From CAYSUS01 sp964434165 (GTDB taxonomy: Bacteria; Planctomycetota; Planctomycetia; Pirellulales; Thermoguttaceae), in NCBI GenBank assembly GCA_964434165.1, contig CAYSUS010000019.1:1-64000 (forward strand): a stretch of 64,000 nucleotides of DNA. The letters are read 5' to 3'. This document shows, piece after piece, positions 1-13,588 of this stretch (position 1 is the stretch's first letter; each line of letters starts with the position of its first letter). The translations under genes and the position numbers were made by a program. The notes under the pieces were generated by a model that was given only the letters and a program-made list of their open reading frames with translations, did no database searches and was not told where the DNA came from.

Positions 1-110
1 GACCCCTGACCCCTGACCCCTGACCCCTGACCCCTGGCCGCTGGCCCCTGGCCGCTGACCCCTGACCCCTGACCCCTGGCCGCTGGCCCCTGGCCGCTGG
101 CCACCGGCCG
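1..110. repeat. 7-bp tandem repeat (GACCCCT / GGCCGCT / GGCCCCT)
   Basis: Fourteen consecutive full heptamers can be read from base 1 to 98, followed by degenerate units to about 110. Five GACCCCT units are followed by the triplet GGCCGCT-GGCCCCT-GGCCGCT at 36-56, three more GACCCCT units, and the same triplet at 78-98. This gives a higher-order period of 42 bp. The array runs off the left edge, so its full length is unknown. It lies upstream of the DUF1080 gene and shows no coding signal. Confidence 0.95.
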
Positions 111-221
111 GACTATCCTGGTAGTCGCCAGCCAGGGGAGCGCGCACGCTTGCTCCCGCTGGCACCCACGTCCTGGACCGTTCCAGCACTGGCAACCTCG
201 AAGCACGAAGGAGAACTTCAG

Positions 222-887
222 ATGATGTCACGATGGCTTCCCGCCCGACTTTGCGCGCTCGGCATCGCGAGCCTGGCGCTGATCGTCCTCTCGACCGCGG
301 CGCTGGCCGAGGACAAGTGCGAAGGCTGGGTCGATCTGCTGCCCGGCAACGACATGACCAAGCACTGGAGCACCAAGGGCAACTGGAGTATCGACGAGAA
401 GGGCGTGATCTCGCTCGTGCCCCGGCCCGGGGAGAAGGGCTGGTCGCGGTTCGACGCCTACCTCTGGCTTGACGGGGAGTACAAGGACTTCGAGATCCAG
501 TTCGACTACATGGTCCAGAAGGGCGGCAACAGCGGGTTCTACTTTCACGTGGGCGACAAGGCCAGCCCCGTGGCCAAGGGCATCGAGGTGCAGATCTACG
601 ACTCCGGCAGCAAGAAGCAAGGGGCCAGGCTGACCGACCACGACTCGGGCGGCATCATCCCCGGCATTCCGCCGAAGAAGAACGCCGCCAGGCCGGCCGG
701 CGAGTGGAACACGTTCCACATCCTCTGCAAGGGCAACGACCTGACCGTGAAGCTCAACGGCGAGGTGGTCAACGAGGTGAAGCTGGACGAGGGCAGAATC
801 AAGGGCCGGCCCGAGAGCGGCTTCATCGGCTTCCAGGACCACGCCCTGCCGCTGAAGCTCCGCAACATTCGCATCAAGCGGCTGTAG
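222..887 (+). CDS. Secreted DUF1080 (3-keto-disaccharide hydrolase-like) protein
   Basis: The protein is 221 residues with an N-terminal signal peptide: a basic start, a hydrophobic core (LCALGIASLALIVL) and an A-L-A cleavage site near residue 30. The rest is one DUF1080 beta-sandwich, with the family's pattern of a GNWSIDEKGVISL-like strand, a YKDFEIQFDYM-like strand, NSGFYFHVGD, and a C-terminal IGFQDHALPLKLRNIRIK strand. This family is very common in Planctomycetota. Some members hydrolyse 3-keto-glycosides, but no substrate can be read here. The start at 222 (or 225) is chosen because AAGGAGA at 208-214 lies just upstream; a longer reading from 150 has no ribosome-binding site. The GH97 gene nearby fits a carbohydrate-use role. 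Confidence 0.88.
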   Translation: MMSRWLPARLCALGIASLALIVLSTAALAEDKCEGWVDLLPGNDMTKHWSTKGNWSIDEKGVISLVPRPGEKGWSRFDAYLWLDGEYKDFEIQFDYMVQKGGNSGFYFHVGDKASPVAKGIEVQIYDSGSKKQGARLTDHDSGGIIPGIPPKKNAARPAGEWNTFHILCKGNDLTVKLNGEVVNEVKLDEGRIKGRPESGFIGFQDHALPLKLRNIRIKRL

Positions 888-957
888 AGTCCCGGCGGCT
901 GGCACCGTTTTCTGGCCGAGTTCACGCCCCCGCGCCGCGAGGCCGATTGGTCGGGTG

Positions 958-1004
958 CCCCCGAAGTCGCTCGACCAGCGCATTGGGAAAGCGGTTCCAG
1001 CCCC
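958..1004 (+). repeat. Dispersed intergenic repeat, copy 1
   Basis: The stretch from CCGAAG at 961 through ACCAGCGCATTGGGAAA to TTCCAGC near 1001 closely resembles 2806-2850, with a few substitutions and short gaps. Both copies are non-coding and flank the gene at 1018-2574. Similarity was judged by eye. Confidence 0.55.
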
Positions 1005-1017
1005 CGGCGATCACCCC

Positions 1018-2574
1018 TCACCGCCCCGCGCGAAGATACACCGGGCGCGGGCCGAGCTCGAACGAAACCCGCGGGTGCTCCGATAGGACCGTGCCCTGCT
1101 CCGGGTCGGTCTGCCCGGGCCGGTCGATCATCCGCTCCATGACGAAGCGCCCCGGGCCGAGGGGCAGGTCGGCGCGGAGCGTGGGCATGGGCTCGCCGGG
1201 CAGGACGACCTTGCCCGGCGCGTACCACGCGACCCAGAGCGTGCCGCGCGGCCGCCCGAAGCGGTAAAGCCGCACGCGCTCGTCCCCGGCATCGACGCGC
1301 TCGACCGACGTGTAGCCGCGGATGTGCCCCTGGAGCTGCTTGACGGCATGGAACACCGGACGATGGGCCACCACGGTCCACTCCCGGGAGAAGAGCGGCC
1401 GCTTCAGCTCCACCATGCCGCCCCAAGGCGAGATACCGGCCGCCGCGCGGAACCACTTCGCTTTGAACAGCGGCATGTCCTCGGTGAACGACGTGTTGAT
1501 CAGCGCCACGCCCTGCTCCGCGGCGATCACCACCTTCTTGACGTTGTCGTCGGCAACCAGGGCCCAGGTCCCATGGAGGGCCTCCTCGTCGCCTTCGAGC
1601 AGTTTGTTGAAGAAGGCAGCCAGGCGCGGGCGGTCCTCCTCGGTCGAAGGCGGTATGAGCATCCCCAGCCAGGCCTTGGGCCCTGTGGCCGACGTGGCCG
1701 GTCCCCAGCCGATCAACGGGTTGGGGGCCGTGTCGGAAATCAGGATCGGCTTGGGGTGCTCCCAGTGCCGGGTCTCCTCGCGGAGCCAGGCCACGGTGTA
1801 TTCGATCTCGTAGGGATCGCCCAGGGCATGGAAATTCAGCGCGTCGTAGAGGTCGGGCCGGGAGAGGATCGCCCGCATTTCGTCGAGACGCCGCCGTCCG
1901 CCCGACCGTGTGATCCCCGCCGCCGCGTCGCGGTCGCTCCGCCGCAGCTCGTTGAACACGGTCGCCGGCAGGAAGGCGAGGTGGGCGATGACCACCTCGT
2001 CCGAGGCCGCGTGCGCCGCGCGATAGGCGTGCTGGAGCATCGCCAGGTGCTCGTCGATGGGGCCGGGCTCGAAGCCCGACAGCTCCGTGCCGATCTCGAA
2101 CCAGCGAATCGGGTGGACCAGGCCCGGCATGTCCTCGCGCCCGTCGCCGTCGTACCGCTCCACCACCGCCCCGATCCACCGCTCGTAGAGCGGCATGGAC
2201 TCGGGCTTGGGCACGACGTTCTTCAAGGCGCTTTTCGACGCCCAGGTGCTGACCGACTTCAGCCCGAACACCAGCTCGCGAAAGCCGGCCGCCTGATATT
2301 CGCGCACGAACCGGTCCATCTTGGAGAAGTCGATAGGCGCGCCGCGCGAGCGCTGCATCTTGCCCCAGGAGACGCTCGGCGGGAAGTGCTTGACGGCCGG
2401 AATGCCCAGCCCGCCGAAGATCTCCGCCCGGCCGAGCATGGCGTATTCCACGCCGATGAGGATTTCACCGCTCGACGCGGCAGGGTCGTCCTGCTCGGCC
2501 GACGCCACGGCCGCAGTCAAGGCTGGAATCACTGCAATCCAGCAGGCCCACCATCGCGGCTCTGCCCGTTTCAT
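1018..2574 (-). CDS. Secreted TIM-barrel-like protein, possible clan GH-A glycosidase
   Basis: The protein is 518 residues with a signal peptide (ACWIAVIPALTAAVASA). The start at 2574 is supported by GGAGGTGA a few bases upstream. The body alternates beta/alpha and resembles clan GH-A glycoside hydrolases. W-F-E-I-G-T-E at residues 158-164 sits where the acid/base Glu of the fourth strand would be, and ILISDTAP further on resembles the seventh strand but carries Asp where the nucleophile Glu is expected. The C-terminal 150 residues look like a beta-domain. I do not recognise a specific GH family and the catalytic residues are not certain, so it may be a non-catalytic or new branch. It is convergent with the DUF1080 gene and divergent from GH97. 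Confidence 0.6.
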   Translation of the reverse strand: MKRAEPRWWACWIAVIPALTAAVASAEQDDPAASSGEILIGVEYAMLGRAEIFGGLGIPAVKHFPPSVSWGKMQRSRGAPIDFSKMDRFVREYQAAGFRELVFGLKSVSTWASKSALKNVVPKPESMPLYERWIGAVVERYDGDGREDMPGLVHPIRWFEIGTELSGFEPGPIDEHLAMLQHAYRAAHAASDEVVIAHLAFLPATVFNELRRSDRDAAAGITRSGGRRRLDEMRAILSRPDLYDALNFHALGDPYEIEYTVAWLREETRHWEHPKPILISDTAPNPLIGWGPATSATGPKAWLGMLIPPSTEEDRPRLAAFFNKLLEGDEEALHGTWALVADDNVKKVVIAAEQGVALINTSFTEDMPLFKAKWFRAAAGISPWGGMVELKRPLFSREWTVVAHRPVFHAVKQLQGHIRGYTSVERVDAGDERVRLYRFGRPRGTLWVAWYAPGKVVLPGEPMPTLRADLPLGPGRFVMERMIDRPGQTDPEQGTVLSEHPRVSFELGPRPVYLRAGR

Positions 2575-2870
2575 CGCTCACCTCCCGATCAAAGGCACGT
2601 GGAGTGACGGATACCCGACCATTGGCCTGCGGGCTATTCGCTGGAGGAGGGAGAATCTTGAAGGGGCATCGGCCCTTGGGGGCCCTGTGGTTTGCAGCCT
2701 GGCAGCGCGGTAGGCTGGGCCTCCGTCGGCGCTCACCATGGCGGGCCGGGTGATGGCAGCGTTGTCAGCCCGCACCACGTGGCGCGACACGATGCCGGGA
2801 GAGCGCCGAAGACCGACGTGACCAGCGCAACGGGAAAACGTTCCAGCGCCCTTTGACGAGGAGTCCCGAG
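2575..2870. other. Divergent intergenic region with repeat copy 2
   Basis: This gap lies between the starts of the GH-A-like gene (minus) and GH97 (plus), so it should hold both promoters. I found no convincing -10/-35 pair. Positions 2806-2850 match the repeat at 958-1004 (ACCAGCGCAACGGGAAAACG, then TTCCAGC), ending just before the GH97 ribosome-binding site. Confidence 0.5.
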
Positions 2871-4862
2871 ATGACCCGAAACCTCGTTCTTCTTACCATA
2901 TCCTGCATGTTGCTGTCATCGAGCCTCCTCCGCGCCCGGGCCGAAGAGCCCCCGTGGCAGCTCGCCTCGCCCGACGGCAAGCTGGCGGTCACCCTGGCGC
3001 TCATGAAGCCGGAGGACAAGACCGCGTATCCGGGCGATGAGGTCGGCCTTTTCTACCGCATCGAGCACGGCGCGGAGGGCCGGCGCGTCGAGGTCCTCCC
3101 CTGGTCGCCGCTGGGGATCGTTCGCGACGACGCGGACTTCACGCGCGGACTGACGCACCAGGGAGCCGGCCGGGTCCGCGAGATCGACGAGACCTACGCC
3201 CTGGCTCACGGCAAGCAAAGCAAGTGCCGCGCCCGGGCCCGCGAGCAGGCCGTCTCGTTTGAGAACGCCGACGGCAAGCCGCTGGAGGTCATCCTCCGCG
3301 CAGCCGACGACGGCGTCGCCTTCCGCTACCGGTTCCCCAACGACGGCGATGAGCCGCGCACGGTCGTCCGCGAGACCACTGGCTTCCGCCTCCCGGCGGA
3401 CAGCGTCGCCTGGATGGCCCCCTACTCCGAGTCGACGAAGTACACGCCGGCCTACGAGGAGTACTACGACCGCATGAAGGCCGGCACGCGCTCGCCGCAC
3501 GAGGCCGGCTGGGCCCTGCCCGCCCTGTTCCGCGTGCCCGGCGATCGCTGGGTGCTGCTCACCGAGGCCGCGGCCGACGGGACCTACTGCGGCTGCCGGC
3601 TGAACCGCGAGGCCCCACACCGTGTTTACACCATCCGTTTCCCCGATCCCGAGGAAGGCGCCGGACAGGGCGAGGTCGAGCCGACCTCGAAGCTCCCCTG
3701 GACCACCCCCTGGCGCGTGCTCATGGTGGCCGATTCACTGGGGGGCATCGTCGAATCGACGCTGGTGACCGACCTCAATCCGCCTTCGCGCGTCGAGGAC
3801 ACCTCGTGGATCGAGCCGGGGCGCGTGGCATGGAGCTGGTGGTCGGACCACGACAGCCCGCAGGACTACCGCAAGATGACCCCCTTCATCGATCTGGCCG
3901 CGGAGATGGGCTGGGAGTACTTCCTCGTGGACGCCAACTGGACGCTCATGGACCACGGCAACGTGCGCCAGCTCGCCGAGTACGCCCAGCGCAAAGGCGT
4001 GAAGCTGTTCCTGTGGTACAACTCGGGCGGCGAGCACAACATCGTCTCCGAAAAGCCGCGGGGCTGCATGAAGGCTGCGGAGCTGCGCGATTTCGAATTC
4101 AAGCTGCTCAAGGAGTGGGGCGTGGCGGGCGTGAAGATCGACTTCTTCCAGAGCGACAAGCAGAGCATCATGGGGCTGTACCACGACATCCTCCGCGACG
4201 CGGCCGAGCACCGGATGATGATCAACTTCCACGGCTGCACGCTGCCGCGGGGCTGGGGGCGGACCTGGCCGCACTTGATGACCATGGAGGCCGTGCGCGG
4301 GGCCGAGTGCTACACCTTCGCCAGGGAGTTCCCCCGGCGGGCCCCGGCCTACAACACGATCCTCCCCTTCACGCGCAACGTGGTGGGGCCAATGGACTAC
4401 ACGCCCTGCGCCTTCACGGACGACAAGTACCCGCACGTCACCACCGTGGCCCACGAGCTGGCGCTGTGCGTGGTCTTCGAGTCAGGGCTGCTCCACTTCG
4501 CCGACCGCGTGAGCGCCTACCGCGATCTGCCCGAGGGCCCCAAGACGTTCCTCCGCGAAGTGCCCGTCGCATGGCACGAGATCCGCTTCCTCGCCGGCCA
4601 GCCCGGCGAATACTGCGCCCTGGCGCGGCGCAACGGCGACGCCTGGTACGTGGGCGCGATCAACGGAGTGAAGGAGCCTCGCAAGCTCTCGGTGTCGCTT
4701 GGCTTCCTCGGCAAGGGCGACTACCAGGGCGTCTTGATCGCCGACGGCGACGGCCCGCGGCGCTTCCGCTCCCAGAAGCTCACGGTCCGCTCCAACGGCG
4801 TGCTCGACCTGGCGCTTCTGCCCTACGGTGGAGCAGCCGTCTGCTTGAGGCCGAAGCCGTGA
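2871..4862 (+). CDS. Glycoside hydrolase family 97 (alpha-glucosidase/alpha-galactosidase type)
   Basis: The protein is 663 residues, the usual GH97 size, with a signal peptide ending near RARA. The order is an N-terminal beta-super-sandwich (about 30-290), a (beta/alpha)8 barrel (about 300-560) and a C-terminal beta domain. Barrel landmarks include VAWSWWSDHDSPQDYRK, WEYFLVDANW, KLFLWYNSGG, VKIDFF and MINFHGCTLPRGW. Asp424 in VKIDFF occupies the position of the nucleophile of retaining GH97 alpha-galactosidases, whereas SusB-type members are inverting and use Glu; retention is therefore an inference. The ATG at 2871 is preceded by ACGAGGAG at 2857-2863. A TTG six codons upstream lacks such a site. 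The product is probably periplasmic and acts on alpha-linked oligosaccharides. Confidence 0.9.
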   Translation: MTRNLVLLTISCMLLSSSLLRARAEEPPWQLASPDGKLAVTLALMKPEDKTAYPGDEVGLFYRIEHGAEGRRVEVLPWSPLGIVRDDADFTRGLTHQGAGRVREIDETYALAHGKQSKCRARAREQAVSFENADGKPLEVILRAADDGVAFRYRFPNDGDEPRTVVRETTGFRLPADSVAWMAPYSESTKYTPAYEEYYDRMKAGTRSPHEAGWALPALFRVPGDRWVLLTEAAADGTYCGCRLNREAPHRVYTIRFPDPEEGAGQGEVEPTSKLPWTTPWRVLMVADSLGGIVESTLVTDLNPPSRVEDTSWIEPGRVAWSWWSDHDSPQDYRKMTPFIDLAAEMGWEYFLVDANWTLMDHGNVRQLAEYAQRKGVKLFLWYNSGGEHNIVSEKPRGCMKAAELRDFEFKLLKEWGVAGVKIDFFQSDKQSIMGLYHDILRDAAEHRMMINFHGCTLPRGWGRTWPHLMTMEAVRGAECYTFAREFPRRAPAYNTILPFTRNVVGPMDYTPCAFTDDKYPHVTTVAHELALCVVFESGLLHFADRVSAYRDLPEGPKTFLREVPVAWHEIRFLAGQPGEYCALARRNGDAWYVGAINGVKEPRKLSVSLGFLGKGDYQGVLIADGDGPRRFRSQKLTVRSNGVLDLALLPYGGAAVCLRPKP

Positions 4863-5555
4863 GCCCGCGCGCGGAACTCGCGGGGAAGGTCGGAAGAAGC
4901 CGGGAGGCGAGTGGTGGGGCCGTGTCGCCAGAGTGCGGCAAGGGGCCGTTGCGGAGCCGGTTCTCGGCGCCGGCGGCGGGCCATGCCGGGGCGAAGCCGG
5001 TCGGCGCGCTCGAGGACGCTCTCATCGAAGGAACCGGGAGGGGCGGGAAGACCGAGCCGCGCGTATCCGGCCCCCGCGCTGCGGCGCCGTCCGGTTAGGG
5101 GCGCGGATCGGCCCGCCGACAGGCAGACGCTCCCCGCCGAAACGGCCGGGGCCCTTGGGGGGCGGGCTTGTCAAGTCCGCGGAGGGGACGTAAGCTGCGC
5201 GTTCAGATGGGTTGTCGCGCTGTGGGGAACGCCTGCTGGGGCGCTGCGGGACGCACCTTCGGTCAAGGTCGGCGATTCTTCGGAGCGGAAAGGACTCCGT
5301 TCCCCTCAGGGCGGCGACGGGCGGCGTTCCGAAAGCGGGGAAACGGCCCTCCGAGACCTTGCGCAGCACGCGGAAAGGCGCTCGGAAGAGTGTGGGGACG
5401 GAGCCCCGAAACGGGATGGAGCCTGTTTCCTGCGGGCTTGGGGGGCGGCCGGTGGCGTGTCTTCTCTCGAACCTTCCGGGTTTCGCCCGCGGCGGCAGAA
5501 TCGCGCTGACGCTCCGCCCCCACGCCTCCTCTTCCACGCGGCCGGAGAGCGAACC
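4863..5555. other. Long non-coding, G-rich leader upstream of the PAS kinase
   Basis: This 693-base stretch has no gene I can support. Open frames cross it because it is GC-rich, but their translations are Arg/Gly/Ala-rich with no domain and no ribosome-binding site. It contains many short G-runs and local inverted segments (for example around 5400-5440). It could be a structured 5' leader, an unrecognised RNA or decayed sequence. No tmRNA, RNase P or 6S hallmark was found. Confidence 0.5.
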
Positions 5556-11060
<5,505 letters not shown>

Positions 11061-11090
11061 GGTGATCTCTGCGACCGGGAGGACCAAGCG

Positions 11091-11573
11091 ATGGACAGGC
11101 TGCCGCGGATTCTTTTGGCGGAAGACGACCCCCGCGACATCGAATTGACGATGGAGGCCATGTCGGCCCACAACCTGGCCAATGAGGTGCACGTGGTCAA
11201 CGACGGCGAAGCCGCGCTCGATTACCTGTATCGGCGCGGCGACTACGCGAACCGGGCCGACGGCTCGCCGGTGGTCGTGCTCCTGGACATCAAGATGCCC
11301 AAGCTCGACGGCCTGGAGGTGCTTCGCAAGATCAAGGGCGATCCGGCCCTGAGGACGCTGCCGGTCGTGATGCTCACGTCCTCGGTAATGGAGACCGACC
11401 TGGTCCGGAGCTACGAGCTGGGAGCGAACGCCTACGTCGTCAAGCCCCTGAAGTTCCACGACTTCGTGGACGCCGTGGGGCGGTTGGGGGTGTTCTGGGC
11501 GGTGCTCAACGAGCCCCCGCCCGGCACCCGCGCGCCGCAGTCCCGGCCCGAGGAGGATGGACCCGCGCCATGA
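11091..11573 (+). CDS. Single-domain response regulator, Rcp1-like
   Basis: The protein is 160 residues and consists of one receiver domain with a short proline-rich tail. It has the acidic pair AEDD (residues 10-13), phosphoacceptor Asp66 in VVLLDIKMPKLDG, LTSS for the switch Thr/Ser, and KPL for the conserved Lys. The DYLYRRGDYAN insert and the FHDFVDAV...FW end are typical of Rcp1, the partner of cyanobacterial phytochrome kinases. It has no output domain, so it probably passes phosphate on or acts by protein contact. The ATG follows GGGAGGACC. It lies 30 bases after the PAS kinase, and its last four bases overlap the next gene's ATG. Confidence 0.92.
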   Translation: MDRLPRILLAEDDPRDIELTMEAMSAHNLANEVHVVNDGEAALDYLYRRGDYANRADGSPVVVLLDIKMPKLDGLEVLRKIKGDPALRTLPVVMLTSSVMETDLVRSYELGANAYVVKPLKFHDFVDAVGRLGVFWAVLNEPPPGTRAPQSRPEEDGPAP

Positions 11574-13099
11574 AGCGCCTTAGGATTCTGTACCTCGAAG
11601 ACGACCCCCTGGACGTGGAGCTGGTGGAGGCGACGCTCCAGCGCGGGGGGGTTGACTTCGCAGCGGTCCACGTGCGAACGGCCGAACAGTACCGCAACGC
11701 CCTCGCCCAAGGCGGCTACGACGTGATCCTGCTGGACTACGCGCTGCCGGGCTACGACGGGCTCTCGGCCCTGGCGCTGGCGCGGCGGACCCTCCCCGAC
11801 ACGCCGGCGATCATGATCTCCGGGACGATCGGCGAAGAGACGGCGATCGAGAGCCTGCACTGCGGGGCCACCGACTACGTGCTCAAGCAGCGCCTGTCGC
11901 GCCTCGTGCCGGCCCTGAAGCGGGCCCTGCGCGAATCGGAGGAGCTGCAGCGCCGGCGGGGCGCGGAGCGGGCTCTGCGCCAGAGCGAGGAGCGTTTCCG
12001 GCAGTTGGCCGAGAACATCCGCGAGGTGTTCTGGCTGACCGACTGGCCCACCCAGCAGATCGCCTACGCCAGCCCCGCCTACGAGGGCGTGTGGGGCCGC
12101 ACGCGCGAGGCGCTCTACCGCAACGCCTTCGAGTGGCTCGACGCCGTGGTCGAGGACGACCGGCCTCGCGTCCGGCACGCCTTTGAATACGCCGCGCAGT
12201 CCGGCTTCGACCAGACCTACCGCATCCGCCGGCCCGACGGCGACGTGCGGTGGATCCACGACCGGGGGTTTCCGGTCCGCGGCCCGGACGGAGCGGTCTA
12301 TCGCATCGCCGGCCTGGCCGAGGACGTCACCGAGCTGAAGCGGGCCCAGGCCGAGCGCGAGCAGATGATCGCCGCCCTGGAGGCCCAGAACGCGGAGCTG
12401 GAGCGTTTCACCTATACCGTCTCCCACGACCTCAGAACGCCCCTGATCACGATCAAAGGGTTCCTCGGCCTGCTTCAGGAGGACATCGTCCGCGGCGACC
12501 AGGAGGCCGTGGACGAGGACATCGCCCGCATGCTCGCCGCCAGCGAGACCATGGAGCGGCTCCTCAGCGAGCTCTTGCAGCTCTCGCGGATCGGGCGCCA
12601 GGTCAACCCCTCGCAGGACGTGCCGCTCGATCCGCTGGTGCGCGAGGCCCTGGCCCTGGTCGAGGGACGGATCGCCGAGCGCGGCGTCGAAATCGAGATC
12701 GCCCCGGACCTGCCTTGCGCCTACGGCGACCGCGACCGGCTGCTGGAGGTGTTCGAGAACCTGCTGGACAACGCCGTGAAGTACATGGGCGACCAGGCGC
12801 GGCCGCGCGTCGAGGTGGGCGGCGCGGCCCGCGACGGCGAGATCCGCGTTTACGTGCGAGACAACGGAATCGGCATCGATCCCCGCTACCACGACAAGGT
12901 CTTCGGCCTGTTCGAGCAGCTCGACCGCAAGAGCGAGGGGACGGGCGTGGGGCTGGCCCTCGTGAAGCGGATCGTCGAAGTGCACGGGGGCCGCGTGTGG
13001 GTCGAATCCAAGGGGTTCGGACGCGGGGCCGCCTTCTGGGTCGCGCTCCCCACGCGCGACGCCGCCGCGCCGTCCGAGGCGAGGAGCGCCGATGGCTGA
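11570..13099 (+). CDS. Hybrid REC-PAS-histidine kinase
   Basis: The protein is 509 residues. The receiver (1-125) has EDD at 10-12, Asp56 in VILLDYALPGYDG, ISGT and a Lys in VLKQ. One PAS domain (about 140-260, with FWLTDWPTQQIAYAS) is followed by a coiled-coil linker, HisKA (His286 in TVSHDLRTPL) and HATPase (NLLDNAVKYMG, DNGIGIDPRYHDKVFGLFEQL, GTGVGLALV). No membrane segment is seen. The start codon overlaps the upstream receiver's stop in an ATGA, and its own end overlaps the next receiver by 8 bases, so translation is probably coupled. An N-terminal receiver feeding a kinase suggests a mid-relay step: it can accept phosphate from another kinase and then act on an Rcp1-like receiver. Confidence 0.93.
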   Translation: MKRLRILYLEDDPLDVELVEATLQRGGVDFAAVHVRTAEQYRNALAQGGYDVILLDYALPGYDGLSALALARRTLPDTPAIMISGTIGEETAIESLHCGATDYVLKQRLSRLVPALKRALRESEELQRRRGAERALRQSEERFRQLAENIREVFWLTDWPTQQIAYASPAYEGVWGRTREALYRNAFEWLDAVVEDDRPRVRHAFEYAAQSGFDQTYRIRRPDGDVRWIHDRGFPVRGPDGAVYRIAGLAEDVTELKRAQAEREQMIAALEAQNAELERFTYTVSHDLRTPLITIKGFLGLLQEDIVRGDQEAVDEDIARMLAASETMERLLSELLQLSRIGRQVNPSQDVPLDPLVREALALVEGRIAERGVEIEIAPDLPCAYGDRDRLLEVFENLLDNAVKYMGDQARPRVEVGGAARDGEIRVYVRDNGIGIDPRYHDKVFGLFEQLDRKSEGTGVGLALVKRIVEVHGGRVWVESKGFGRGAAFWVALPTRDAAAPSEARSADG

Positions 13100-13544
13100 A
13101 GACCGCCTGGTGATCCTGCACGTGGAAGACAATGCCGACCACGCGCGTCTCGTGGAGCGGACGCTGCGCGGCCGCCTCAACGGGACCAGTTTCCACCTGG
13201 TCGAGGACGGCCAGGCCGCGCTCGACTTCCTCTTTCGCCGCCGGCCCTTCGAGCAGTGCCCGCGCCCCGACCTGATCCTGTTGGACCTCCGCCTTCCGAA
13301 GATCGGGGGGATCGAGGTCCTGAAGACGGTGAAAATGACGCCCGCGCTCCGCGACATCCCCGTGGTCGTCCTCACCTCCTCGGCCGCCGAGTGGGATATC
13401 GCCCGGGCCTACGAGAACTATGCCAACAGCTACCTGGTCAAGCCGGTCCGGTTCGAGGCCTTCCGTGACATGATGGAGCAGCTCGGGCTGTACTGGCGCA
13501 AGTGGAACCGGTTTCTGAACCGCGAGGAACCGGGCGAGGTCTAG
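13092..13544 (+). CDS. Single-domain response regulator, Rcp1-like (second copy)
   Basis: The protein is 150 residues, a lone receiver of the same subfamily as the gene at 11091. It has EDN at 12-14, Asp65 in LILLDLRLPKIGG, VVVLTSS, and a YLVKPVRFEAF end. As in Rcp1 proteins, a longer loop precedes the phosphorylation strand (FLFRRRPFEQCPRPD). Its start lies inside the last codons of the kinase at 11570-13099. Two similar receivers, each next to a kinase with a similar catalytic core, suggest kinase-receiver pair duplication. There is no DNA-binding or enzymatic domain. Confidence 0.92.
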   Translation: MAEDRLVILHVEDNADHARLVERTLRGRLNGTSFHLVEDGQAALDFLFRRRPFEQCPRPDLILLDLRLPKIGGIEVLKTVKMTPALRDIPVVVLTSSAAEWDIARAYENYANSYLVKPVRFEAFRDMMEQLGLYWRKWNRFLNREEPGEV

Positions 13545-13588
13545 ACCCGCGGGGCAAAGGTCGCGCGACGCGGGGCGGGAGGCGCAGG

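Noticed and set aside
1..110. CRISPR array
   Set aside because: The unit is 7 bp and has no unique spacers, so it is a simple tandem repeat.
4911..5555. N-terminal extension of the PAS kinase to 4911 (2049 residues)
   Set aside because: The added 215 residues are low-complexity Arg/Gly/Ser sequence with no domain, while the GTG at 5556 has a good ribosome-binding site right before the first PAS domain.
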